Positions 21,650 through 30,229 of a stretch of 64,000 nt of DNA are shown piece by piece. The DNA comes from Dermacentor variabilis (taxonomy: Eukaryota > Arthropoda > Arachnida > Ixodida > Ixodidae). The notes beneath the pieces are model-generated. The model did no database searches and had not been told where the DNA came from. It worked only from the letters and a program-made list of their open reading frames with translations. The position numbers and the translations under genes were made by a program. The stretch spans positions 119,531,105 through 119,595,104 of the forward strand of contig NC_134572.1 in the NCBI RefSeq assembly GCF_050947875.1. Direction: 5' to 3'. The stretch's first letter is position 1. The number at the start of each line of letters is the position of its first letter.

Positions 21650-22830
21650 ACTCAAACATTCATCCACATACACCGCTACGACGGGCCCAACTGTGGAAGC
21701 CCCACAGGTGAAGACGTAAGCGTGAACTAACGAAAGGGACGGCTAAACTAGAAATGGACCTAATCTGCTGATGGGCCAAACTGGTATACTGCATTAGCTC
21801 AAAAACTTGCGAGTGAGTTGAAAGAGGCGGGATAGTGCTAAGTAGAACCAACTGGCCCGGAACAGGCGCTGTAATGTGAGTTGAGTTGAGTGGTTGTAGG
21901 CTACTGGTGGGATTAGCCTTGCAGTAGCTGCCGGCAATTGCTCCACCGTAGCGACACCTAAAATACATGACTCATATAAATCAGACACAGACCTCACAAC
22001 TACACATAGTCACTCCTAAGGTCACCATGTGGAGGCCAAATCCGTGTCCTGCAGGTAATTTAAAAGAAGGCGAGAAACCTCCTTCCTATATATATATCTA
22101 ACTGGTTCCCGCGCGGGAAAACAATGTCCTGAAGAGAACTGTCGGGAATTCCTGTCTTTTTGAGGGACCCGAATAACACGCTCCTTTCCGCGTTATACAG
22201 AGTACAGCACATAAGGTAATGTTCTATGTCACCGCACACACCACACGTTGAACATAATGGAGACAACGCCAGGCCAGTCTTACACATCCACGCAGGGGTA
22301 CGAGCAGAGCCTGTGCGAATGCGGAGCAGTAAAGTGGCTTGGTTTCTTTTGAGACCCTTAGTCACACATGGCTTGTGAGGTGAGCTCCACAAAGAGCTGA
22401 AGTGGCACGACACCGCTTCTCTGAAGAGTCTCTTGTCCTCTTTAGGCACTTTTTTAAAGGATTCCCAGACAGCGCACTATGGGAGAGGCTGTCCGCCATC
22501 TCGTTGCCTATGATACCTATGTGCGAGGGCACCCATTGGAATCGTATGGAGAAGCCTTTGATATGGAGATTGTGCACCGAGCGTAGGGAGCTTAGACATA
22601 AAGCATCAGTAGGGAAACCGTGCTCTAACCTTTGAAGGGCGGATTTCGAATCTGTGAGAATGTAATGTACTCCAGCCTTCATGCGGCCCCCTCTTTTTTA
22701 CTGCGAGAGAATCTATCCGCAGAAACGCCGTGCAAGCCATGCACGAGACATTGCGCGAAGACAATTGCCGTGCACTGTGCGAAAAAAGAAGAAAAAAGAA
22801 CACTCAACGATAGGCAAACGCCTTTGGATG
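21650..22830 (-). mobile_element. 3' portion of an I-superclade (RNase H-bearing) LINE
   Basis: Minus-strand element remnant with an RNase H domain, a zinc-knuckle tail and a probable 3' UTR extending to about 21,650. The 5' boundary near 22,830 is estimated from where RNase H similarity fades. It differs from the LINE at 9.1 kb in RNase H and tail sequence, so it is a separate family. Confidence 0.7.
22060..22682 (-). pseudogene. LINE RNase H and zinc-knuckle C-terminus, frameshifted
   Basis: The first part (22,682 to about 22,400) encodes HYILTDSKSALQRL with an RNase H acidic residue, then IRFQWVPSHIGIIGNEMADS with the late His and Asp positions conserved. A frameshift near 22,420 moves the frame. 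The second part encodes SLWSSPHKPCVTKGLKR, LLLRIRTGSARTPAWM and the C-C-H-C knuckle CSTCGVCGDIEHYLMCC, ending DIVFPRG and a stop at 22,060. The RNase H N-terminus with the first catalytic residue is not readable upstream. It is one element broken by at least one frameshift. Confidence 0.8.
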
Positions 22831-22869
22831 CCCAGGGGACATCGAGATGAAAGGATACGATGTACCTGA

Positions 22870-23060
22870 AAGGCACGAAGCTTCTCACCTCATCCACCAC
22901 ACTCCGGCAACCGAGCCTACAGCACCTCGGTGGGAATACAAGTTACCGAATGCCTGCCTCAGGTAAACTGAAAATATGCAACGTGGGCGCCGGGATTCGG
23001 ACGCCGGGGCCTTCGCGAGTGCGAGCCTTGAGTGATCTTGAGGCGCTTTGCTGCGTGCAC
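22870..23060 (-). mobile_element. Possible second tRNA-derived SINE
   Basis: The minus strand shows AAAGCGCCTCAAGATCACTC and then CCCCGGCGTCCGAATCCCGG, which resembles a tRNA-type B box (consensus GGTTCGAATCC), at about 23,010-22,985. I recall this combination in a tick SINE. A clear A box and tail are not visible. It would lie in or beyond the 3' UTR of the exon at 23,180-23,455. Confidence 0.4.
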
Positions 23061-23105
23061 ACACAGACTCAAAATTATGCAAGCGTATTCAGAGAGTACG
23101 TGCTT

Positions 23106-23111
23106 CTTTAT
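23106..23111 (-). promoter_or_regulatory. Polyadenylation signal AATAAA of the terminal exon
   Basis: The minus strand reads TTCAATAAAGAAGC about 70 bases past the stop codon at 23,180, a canonical signal in the right place. It supports 23,180-23,455 as a true last exon. Confidence 0.6.
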
Positions 23112-23179
23112 TGAATCCGATATGCAACATACCGTAAACCTTTTATCGTACTTATATTCTGTATGACTTGCCCACATGT

Positions 23180-23455
23180 CTATTTGCGGAGCCAGGGTTC
23201 AGCATTGTCAACAGTGAAGTTTCCGTTGTCTTCGTCGCGGTCAGCCCCGTCGACGGAAAATGATTCGTTCGTGTCTGCCTCATGCTGGAGCCGGGGCACC
23301 AAGAAATCCTCGGCCGCCTTCCTGGCCGACTCCTTGGGCTGCGGCGATGACCTGGCTCCGCGACTTTCCAGCTGGGCGAACACTATGACTGTGGAGGTGG
23401 AAATGGCGATCAGGAACCAGATCACCAGCGGTGGAACAACATTCAGCCACGAGTG
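23180..23455 (-). CDS. Terminal coding exon of a membrane protein (host gene)
   Basis: The clearest host gene piece here. On the minus strand a pyrimidine-rich CTCCTCACCGCAG acceptor precedes an exon starting HSWLNVVPPLVIWFLIAIST. The hydrophobic run VVPPLVIWFLIAISTSTVIVFA is a membrane segment. A hydrophilic tail follows (SSPQPKESARKAAEDF, then an acidic ADRDEDNG stretch) and ends in PWLRK and TAG at 23,180-23,182. The exon holds 91 codons plus stop and begins in phase 0. Its GC content and codon use differ from the surrounding AT-rich repeats. A membrane segment followed by a short cytosolic tail would suit the C-terminus of a transporter such as an SLC22-like organic ion carrier, but that is a guess. 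Upstream exons were not found; the RTE element probably lies in the preceding intron. Confidence 0.65.
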   Translation of the reverse strand, partial: HSWLNVVPPLVIWFLIAISTSTVIVFAQLESRGARSSPQPKESARKAAEDFLVPRLQHEADTNESFSVDGADRDEDNGNFTVDNAEPWLRK

Positions 23456-23888
23456 CTGCGGTGAGGAGCGGATATTTGTGTTACAACGTTGCATGCAGAA
23501 ACATTCATATAGTTTCCGTGATTTGCAAATGACGACTTAACCATACTTGAGGTGCCAGCGAGGACGCACTTAGGTTCACGAATACATTGTTATCGTTGTA
23601 TTTTGTCACTTGAAGCGAAAATGTGCTGCTCCGTGGTCTCGGCCTGCGGTTATTAGTTAAGCTTAGCGCTTGGTATATGTGCAAACAGTATGTCCAGCAG
23701 AAAAGGAGCAGTGAAACTTTTATTCCTGTGTTGTAAATTGTACCTGTTTGCACAGTCTGTCATGAAACTAGCTTGGAGAACACCATTATAATCCTACGAA
23801 ATCGAAAATAGTGGTCGTCTTGTGGCGATGGCCATGTATTCGTGAGCTGCAACATATCCAGCTTTAAGTCGAGCTACATGTGATGCAT
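23456..23888. other. Probable intron sequence upstream of the terminal exon
   Basis: Nothing recognisable apart from the splice acceptor at its left edge. It separates the host exon from the 3' tail of the RTE element. Confidence 0.4.
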
Positions 23889-23909
23889 TCATCATCATCA
23901 TCATCATCA
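23889..23909 (-). repeat. (TGA)7 terminal tail of the RTE element
   Basis: Seven pure TCA units on the plus strand, seven TGA on the element strand, immediately beyond the stop codon and marking the 3' terminus. Confidence 0.9.
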
Positions 23910-23915
23910 GCCTAG

Positions 23916-26855
23916 TTACGCCCACTGCAGGGCAAAGGCCTCTCCCATACTTCTCCAACTACCCCGGTCATGTACTAATTGTGGCCATGTTGTCCCTGCA
24001 AACGTCTTAATGTCATCCGCCCACCTAACTTTCTGCCGCCCCCTGCTACGCATCCCTTCCCTTGGAATCCAGTCCGTAACCCTTAGTGACCATCGGTTAT
24101 CTTCCCTCCTCATTACATGTCCGGCCCATGCCCATTTCTTTTTCTTGATTTCAACTAAGATGTCGTTTACCCGCGTTTGTTGCCTCACCCAATCTGCTCT
24201 TTTCTTATCCCTTAACGTCACACCCATCATTCTTCTTTCCATAGCTCGTTGCGTCGTCCTCAATTTCAGCAGAACCCTTTTCGTAAGTCTCCAGGTTTCT
24301 GCCCCATGTGTGAGTACTGGTAACACACAGCTGTTATACACTTTCCTTTTGAGGGATAGTGGCAACCTGCTGTTCATGATTTGAGAATGCCTCCCAAACG
24401 CACCCCAGCCCATTCTTATTCTTCTGGTTATTTCAGTCTCATGATCCGGATCCGTGGTCACTACCTGCCCTAAGTAGATGTAGTCCCTTACTCCTTCCAG
24501 TGCTTCGCTACCTATCGTAAACTGCTGTTCTCTTCCGAGCCTGTTAAACATTACTTTAGTTTTCTGCAGATTAATTTTCAGACCCACCCTTCTGCTTTGC
24601 CTCTCCAGGTCAGTGAGCATGCATTGCAATTGGTCTCCTGAGTTACTAAGCAAGGCAATATCATCAGCGAATCGCAAGTTGCTAAGGTATTCTCCATCAA
24701 CTTTTATCCCCAATTCTTCCCACTCCAGGCCTCTGAATACCTCCTGTAAACATGCTGTGAATAGCATTGGAGATATCGTATCTCCCTGTCTGACGCCTTT
24801 CTTTATAGGGATTTTGTTGCTTTCTTTGTGGAGGACTACGGTGGCTGTGGAGCCGCTATAGATATCTTCCAGTATCTTTACATATGGCTCATCTACACCC
24901 TGATTCCGTAATGCCTCCATGACTGCTGAGCTTTCGACTGAATCAAACGCTTTCTCGTAATCAATGAAAGCTATATATAACGGTTGGTTATATTCTGCAC
25001 ATTTCTCTATCACTTGATTGATAGTGTGAATATGGTCTATTGTTGAGTAGCCTTTACGGAATCCTGCCTGGTCCTTTGGTTGACAGAAGTCTAAGGTGTT
25101 CCTGATTCTATTTGCGATTACCTTAGTAAATACTTTGTAGGCAACGGACAGTAAGCTGATCGGTCTATAATTTTTCAAGTCTTTGGCGTCCCCTTTCTTA
25201 TGGATTAGGATTATGTTAGCGTTCTTCCAAGATTCCGGTACGCTCGAGGTTATGAGGCATTGCGTATACAGGGTGGCCAGTTTCTCTAGAACAATCTGAC
25301 CACCATCCTTCAACAAATCTGCTGTTACCTGATCCTCCCCGGCTGCCTTCCCCCTTTGCATAGCTCCTAAGGCTTTCTTTACTTCTTCTGGCGTTACCTG
25401 TGGGATTTCGAATTCCTCTAGGCTATTCTCTCTTCCACTATCGTCGTGGGTGCCACTGGTACTGTATAAATCTCTATAGAACTCCTCAGCCACTTGAACT
25501 ATCTCATCCATATTAGTAACGATATTGCCGGCTTTGTCTCTTAACGCACACATCTGATTCTTGCCTATTCCTAGTTTCTTCTTCACTGTTTTTAGGCTTC
25601 CTCCGTTCCTGAGAGCCTGTTCAATTCTATCCATATTATAGTTCCTGATGTCCGCTGTCTTACGCTTGTTGATTAACTTAGAAAGTTCTGCCAGTTCTAT
25701 TCTAGCTGTAGGGTTAGAGGCTTTCATACATTGGCGTTTCTTGATCAGATCTTTCGTCTCCTGCGATAGCTTACTGGTTTCCTGTCTAACGGAGTTACCA
25801 CCGACTTCTATTGCGCACTCCTTAATGGTTCCCATGAGATAGTCGTTCATTGCTTCAACACTAAGGTCCTCTTCCTGAGTTAAAGCCGAATACCTGTTCT
25901 GTAGCTTGATCCGGAATTCCTCTAGTTTCCCTCTTACCGCTAATTCATTGATTGGCTTCTTGTGTACAAGTTTCTTCCGTTCCCTCCTCAAGTCTATGCT
26001 AATTCGAGTTCTTACCATCCTATGGTCACTGCAGCGTACCTTGCCGAGTACGTCTACATCTTGTATGATGCCAGGGTTCGCGCAGAGTATGAAGTCGATT
26101 TCATTTCTAGTCTCACCATTCGGGCTCCTCCACGTCCACTTTCGACTAACCCGCTTGCGGAAAAAGGTGTTCATTATCCGCATATTATTCTGTTCTGCAA
26201 ACTCTACTAATAATTCTCCTCTGCTATTCCTAGAGCCTATGCCATATTCCCCCACTGACTTGTCTCCAGCCTGCTTCTTGCCTACCCTGGCATTGAAGTC
26301 GCCCATCAGTGTAGTGTATTTTGTTTTGACTGTACCCATCGCCGATTCCACGTCTTCATAAAAGCTTTCAACTTCCTGGTCATCATGACTGCATGTAGGG
26401 GCATAGACTTGTACCACCTTCAATTTGTACCTCTTATTAAGTTTCACAACAAGACCTGCCACCCTCTCCTTAATGCTATAGAATTCCTGTATGTTACCAG
26501 CTATTTCCTTATTAATCAGGAATCCGACTCCTAGTTCTCGCCTCTCCGCTAAGCCCCGGTAACACAGTACATGCCCGCTTTTTAGCACTGTATATGCTTC
26601 TTTTGTCCTCCTAACCTCACTGAGCCCTATTATATCCCATTTACTACCCTCTAATTCCTCCAATAATACTGCTAGACTCGCCTCACTAGATAGCGTTCTA
26701 ACGTTAAACGTTGCCAGGTTCAGATTCCAATGGCGGCCTGTCCGGAGCCAGGTATTCTTAGCACCCTCTGCAGCGTTACAGATCTGACCGCCGCCGTGGT
26801 CAGTTGCTTCGCGGCTGCTGGGGACTGAGGGCCGGGGTTTGATTGTTGTATTCAT
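23916..26855 (-). CDS. RTE-type endonuclease/reverse transcriptase polyprotein, intact
   Basis: A 979-codon uninterrupted frame that would nick DNA and reverse-transcribe its own RNA. The first in-frame ATG is at 26,855; the frame is open a little further to 26,894, but that codon is TTG. The APE endonuclease (about 45-290) shows N51 in TFNVRTL, E80 in LSEV, Y151 in VYAPT, D186 and N188 in GDFNARVG, D254 in NEIDFIL, and D277/H278 in CSDHRMV, all as expected. The RT core (about 510-760) has YRPISLL (563), GFRKGYST (598), D632 in IDYEKAFD, GVRQGDTISP (687) and FADD (729-732). The C-terminal part has LPVLTHGAETWRL and WAGHVMRR. The length fits the RTE/BovB group, and such frames are often mis-annotated as craniofacial development protein 2-like. 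No inactivating change is visible, so it may be recently active or still competent. It opposes no host frame. Confidence 0.92.
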   Translation of the reverse strand: MNTTIKPRPSVPSSREATDHGGGQICNAAEGAKNTWLRTGRHWNLNLATFNVRTLSSEASLAVLLEELEGSKWDIIGLSEVRRTKEAYTVLKSGHVLCYRGLAERRELGVGFLINKEIAGNIQEFYSIKERVAGLVVKLNKRYKLKVVQVYAPTCSHDDQEVESFYEDVESAMGTVKTKYTTLMGDFNARVGKKQAGDKSVGEYGIGSRNSRGELLVEFAEQNNMRIMNTFFRKRVSRKWTWRSPNGETRNEIDFILCANPGIIQDVDVLGKVRCSDHRMVRTRISIDLRRERKKLVHKKPINELAVRGKLEEFRIKLQNRYSALTQEEDLSVEAMNDYLMGTIKECAIEVGGNSVRQETSKLSQETKDLIKKRQCMKASNPTARIELAELSKLINKRKTADIRNYNMDRIEQALRNGGSLKTVKKKLGIGKNQMCALRDKAGNIVTNMDEIVQVAEEFYRDLYSTSGTHDDSGRENSLEEFEIPQVTPEEVKKALGAMQRGKAAGEDQVTADLLKDGGQIVLEKLATLYTQCLITSSVPESWKNANIILIHKKGDAKDLKNYRPISLLSVAYKVFTKVIANRIRNTLDFCQPKDQAGFRKGYSTIDHIHTINQVIEKCAEYNQPLYIAFIDYEKAFDSVESSAVMEALRNQGVDEPYVKILEDIYSGSTATVVLHKESNKIPIKKGVRQGDTISPMLFTACLQEVFRGLEWEELGIKVDGEYLSNLRFADDIALLSNSGDQLQCMLTDLERQSRRVGLKINLQKTKVMFNRLGREQQFTIGSEALEGVRDYIYLGQVVTTDPDHETEITRRIRMGWGAFGRHSQIMNSRLPLSLKRKVYNSCVLPVLTHGAETWRLTKRVLLKLRTTQRAMERRMMGVTLRDKKRADWVRQQTRVNDILVEIKKKKWAWAGHVMRREDNRWSLRVTDWIPREGMRSRGRQKVRWADDIKTFAGTTWPQLVHDRGSWRSMGEAFALQWA

Positions 26856-27029
26856 ATAGGAGGTTGTGGCTAAGTACTGCACCAGGGTGGCCAATCCTGC
26901 TCTGGTGAGAGAGTGCGTTACCGGTTCTGGTCACCGGGATCAGGCCGCACTCCAGGCCTGTTTGTGCAATTTCTCAACACACGGTTTCTTTTTTCTTTTT
27001 TTTTTGTATTTCCCGGAGGAGAATTGCGC

Positions 27030-27083
27030 GGCACCGGGATTTGAATCACGGTCCCCTTGCACTGGAGACGGATACTCTAGCGT
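27030..27083 (-). other. tRNA-like block in the RTE leader
   Basis: On the minus strand ACGCTAGAGTATCCGTCTCC is followed by GGGGACCGTGATTCAAATCC and CGGTGCCGCG. The second part has a good B-box/T-arm pattern (GATTCAAATCC) with flanking complementary bases. The first resembles the end of a tRNA D-arm and anticodon stem. The acceptor stem and full D-arm are missing, so it is not a tRNA gene. It may act as an internal promoter of the RTE element or be a captured SINE head. Confidence 0.5.
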
Positions 27084-27084
27084 C

Positions 27085-27349
27085 CCCGCAGGAGTTAAAT
27101 TAAAATTTGAATTATGGTGTTTTGCGTGACAAAAACCACTTTCTGATTATGCACGCCGTAGTGGAGGACTCCGAAAATTTCGACCACCTGGGGTTCTTTA
27201 ACGTGCACCTAATTCTAAGTACACGGGTGTTTTCGCATTTCGCCCCCATCGAAATGCGGCCGCCGTGGCCGGGGTCCGATCCCGCGACCTCGTGCTCAGC
27301 AGTCTAACACCATGACCACTGAGCAACCACGGCGGGTCCCGCAGGAGTT
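27085..27349 (-). mobile_element. Ruka-like tRNA-derived SINE with perfect 12-bp target duplications
   Basis: The SINE body is 27,097-27,337. The 12-bp sequence CCCGCAGGAGTT flanks it at 27,085-27,096 and 27,338-27,349. On the minus strand it starts ACCCGCCGTGGTTGCTCAGT (A box TGGTTGCTCAGTGG), then GGTCGCGGGATCGGACCCC (B-box region), then a body with CGCATTTCGATGGGGGCGAAATG, CCCCAGGTGGTCGAAATT and CTCCACTACGGCGTGC, and ends in an AT-rich tail. SINEs use pol III internal promoters and borrow LINE machinery. The intact duplications show a relatively recent insertion into the RTE leader. Confidence 0.9.
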
Positions 27350-27810
27350 GTACGCCTCATTTAACCTACAGTGACGCCCTATTTGATCAGTCAAGGTGGA
27401 CCAATCTGAGCTCGGTTATACCGCATGGATGGCACTCGGCTAGAGAACCTGGTATTTATGACCTGCACATGTGTGGCCACACATAACTGAGGATATAGAA
27501 TTTTTTTTTTTTAGGAGGGTTTCCGTACTGTGATAAAAGGAAGGAAAATACCTTTAAAAAAAAAAGGAACATAACATGTGATTTGAACTCGGGATCCTTC
27601 AATGTTGCCCGGAAAGGTAGCTCAGTCGGTTGGTTCGTCAAGCCAGCGGTTACTTTCAAGCGCTATAGCTCCTGCTCCGAGCCTCATACTTATGTGGAAA
27701 GGGGCTGGTGTTGTCCGCGACAGTCGAAATACCTTAAGGCATAATTTCTTGGAAAAATGGCCGCCAGAGGAGCAGCGTGAACTCGAGCGGCTTTAGAGAC
27801 TAGGAAAACT
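27350..27810. other. Fragmentary tRNA-like signals, no gene
   Basis: The plus strand at about 27,604-27,640 reads GGAAAGGTAGCTCAGTCGGT, a strong A-box or tRNA D-arm pattern. At about 27,575-27,600 the opposite strand reads GGATCCCGAGTTCAAATCAC, a B-box pattern in the opposite orientation. Neither completes a cloverleaf. They are probably two SINE head fragments meeting head to head. T- and A-runs lie at about 27,500 and 27,557. Confidence 0.35.
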
Positions 27811-29379
27811 GCCTTAAGGTATTTAGAATTGAGGGGTAGTTTCGTTAACAAACTATAACACGGCAATCAGCACTTGAATATAATTATAACCCTAATAATA
27901 ATTGTAAATATTCATCTCATCTATAGTATCTAAAGCGCGCGTTGTTTCTTGCCTCTGCGTGTAGTAGTTAAGAGAGCCAGTTTAAGGGCGGAGAAGAGTG
28001 AAGGAAAAGAAAGCAAACTTGCAGCGCCGTGGTTTTAAGGCGCAACCGTGGTGGAGAAACGGAAAGGCGATATAAGCATGCGTGGCCATGATACGCACAC
28101 GACAAACTGCCTTACAATATTTAGACTTGAGGGGAAGCTTCGTTAACAAACTATAACACGGCAATGAGCACTCGAATACGACGAGAGAAATAATTGAGAC
28201 GTGGAAAATTCCCTTGAAATAAATCTGGTTTGCGAGACAAATGCTTGTATGTATTGAATCTCTTAAAAGATGAGGGGGGAAATATGCGCTCACCGAGAGG
28301 GCATCGTCCGCACGAGACCACCGCCAGGCTCCTTACGGGGATGTGGAGAGCTTCGCGGCCGGAACGAAGCCCCCCCTCTCCGCCGGCCAGGCGTGGAAAA
28401 CGCGCTTTCCGATCGCTCAAGGTTGCGTAGGAATGGTATAGTTCTAGCGTCTAGGAAAAGTTTTAACAGGTGCGAGGACGGCACGCATAGCGTGGGAAGC
28501 TAGCCGCCGGAATAGCTATCTTCGAGAGCTATTCTATATTATATGATATTATACTTCGAGAGCTATGACTGATGCTTTTCTATATTATGTATTCATCTCA
28601 TCTATGCGATCGCATGCGCGTGCTGTTTCTTTGTCTCTGCGTGTAGTAGTTAAGAGAGTCAGTTTAAGGGCGGAGAAGAGGGAAGGAAAGGAAAGCAAAC
28701 TTGCAGCGCCGTGGTTTTAAAGCGCAACCGTGGTAGAGAAACGGAAAGGCGATATAAGCATGCGTGGCCATGATACGCACACGACAAACTGCCTTAAGGT
28801 ATTTAGAATTGAGGGGTAGTTTCGTTAACAAACTATAACACGGCAATCACCACTTGAATATAATTATAACCCTAATAATAATTGTAAATATTCATCTCAT
28901 CTATAGTATCTAAAGCGCGCGTTGTTTCTTGCCTCTGCGTGTAGTAGTTAAGAGAGCCAGTTTAAGGGCGGAGAAGAGTGAAGGAAAAGAAAGCAAACTT
29001 GCAGCGCCGTGGTTTTAAGGCGCAACCGTGGTGGAGAAACGGAAAGGCGATATAAGCATGCGTGGCCATGATACGCACACGACAAACTGCCTTACAATAT
29101 TTAGACTTGAGGGGAAGCTTCGTTAACAAACTATAACACGGCAATGAGCACTCGAATACGACGAGAGAAATAATTGAGACGTGGAAAATTCCCTTGAAAT
29201 AAATCTGGTTTGCGAGACAAATGCTTGTATGTATTGAATCTCTTAAAAGATGAGGGGGGAAATATGCGCTCACCGAGAGGGCATCGTCCGCACGGGACCA
29301 CCGCCAGGCTCCTTACGGGGATGTGGAGAGCTTCGCGGCCGGAACGAAGTCCCCCCTCTCCGCCGGCCAGGCGTGGAAT
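27811..29379 (+). repeat. Recent tandem duplication, 980-bp offset, with nested sub-repeats
   Basis: 27,811 to about 28,399 and 28,791-29,379 are nearly identical; I find about three substitutions and no indels in about 589 bp. Sub-repeats exist within the unit. A GCCTTA...TTAGA.TTGAGGGG block of about 70 bp starts at 27,811, 28,111, 28,791 and 29,091. A block starting CTCTGCGTGTAGTAGTTAAG occurs at about 27,953, 28,635 and 28,933. The middle version of the second block is more diverged. The structure fits unequal exchange between older sub-repeats. Identical open stretches of 103 codons on the minus strand (27,982 and 28,962) follow from the duplication and have no recognisable motif. Confidence 0.92.
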
Positions 29380-30229
29380 TCATAACCACTATCAAAACTT
29401 AAGCAGAGCCAAATAAAGATCCCATCTACGTAATGCGAGGCATGCGCAGCGCGGTAGAACCACATAAGTGTTCTGCAACGAACTGATTCGGAATGCAGTG
29501 CATGGTTTTGTGTCAGCAAGTGCCCCACGTTAGCGTTTAGACTGAAGTTACACAAAACTGGGTGCAAAGAAAACACAGGGAAGGCGGGAGATAGAAATTC
29601 AACACGTTGACCAACACGAATATGTCGCTTTGAAAAAGACAAGTTCACCTGTCGACACGTTGGCTCCTCCTTTTACCTTGTTCTCGTTTTGGTCATCGTC
29701 ACAAAGCTGGTTGGAAATTCGTTCACTGAGTCTTGTAGATCTGAAGTACTACAGCAGTGCTTTAAATTCTGCTGGTAAGGCATAAAGTAAGGTTCACGTT
29801 CTTGCCACAGAGGTCGGCCATTGTACTGGTTGAGCGCGACAGTAAATGAGCGTCTCTGTAGGGACCGTAGTGGTCACACGATGTGTTGTCGACTATTCCT
29901 ACGCGGAAGGCGTAGGTATTGGTGAACGCGACGCCCAACGATAACCTGTATCTCTGCGGGGCAGTCCCGGTAGTAACTGGAGATTTAATTTAGTGTCGAG
30001 GTGGTGGTATAAACGGCTTAACCCTTGAATTCCCGTTATGGGAAACAGCATTCAGAACTCTAAAATATTTATTTCTCTTGTTTATAAGGTCACTGGGAAC
30101 ACCTCGATAAAGAATTCGAAGGTATAATTTGTGAATTAAACATCAAATGCTGCATAAGTGCGACACTGGGAAGTAATGTACGAAATGGATGCCAAGCCAA
30201 GCCAATTATATTATTTATTTTGTGCCGTA
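29380..30229. other. No gene recognised; possible piggyBac end at about 30,018
   Basis: Mostly featureless. At about 30,018 TTAACCCTTGAATTCCCG resembles a piggyBac-type end (TTAA target plus CCCTT terminus), on the proper side of the transposase remnant at 30.2-32.1 kb. I could not find its inverted partner, so the call is weak. Confidence 0.35.

Larger units (their letters stand above)
23889..27084 (-). mobile_element. Nearly full-length RTE-clade LINE
   Basis: The element has one long open frame, a 3' UTR of only about six bases after the stop, and a (TGA)7 tail at 23,909-23,889. This short UTR with a trinucleotide tail is characteristic of RTE elements. The 5' leader runs from the start codon at 26,855 to at least 27,084 and contains an A-rich tract (minus strand, about 27,005-26,985) and a tRNA-like block (about 27,083-27,030). 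Leader sequence continues beyond the SINE at 27,097-27,337, so the true 5' end may lie further right. Fragments of the same family occur at 3.4, 5.8-6.3 and 13.3 kb. Confidence 0.88.

Noticed and set aside
26856..26894. Start of the RTE frame at 26,894
   Set aside because: The codon there is TTG. The first ATG in frame is at 26,855, which I used.
27030..27083. A functional tRNA gene
   Set aside because: A B box is present, but there is no complete acceptor stem or D-arm and no cloverleaf closes.
27560..27660. A tRNA gene suggested by GGTAGCTCAGTCGGTTGG
   Set aside because: The A-box-like and B-box-like parts are on opposite strands and in the wrong order.
27982..29273. Two identical 103-codon genes on the minus strand
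   Set aside because: Their identity follows from the recent duplication. The first codons and composition look random and no motif is seen.
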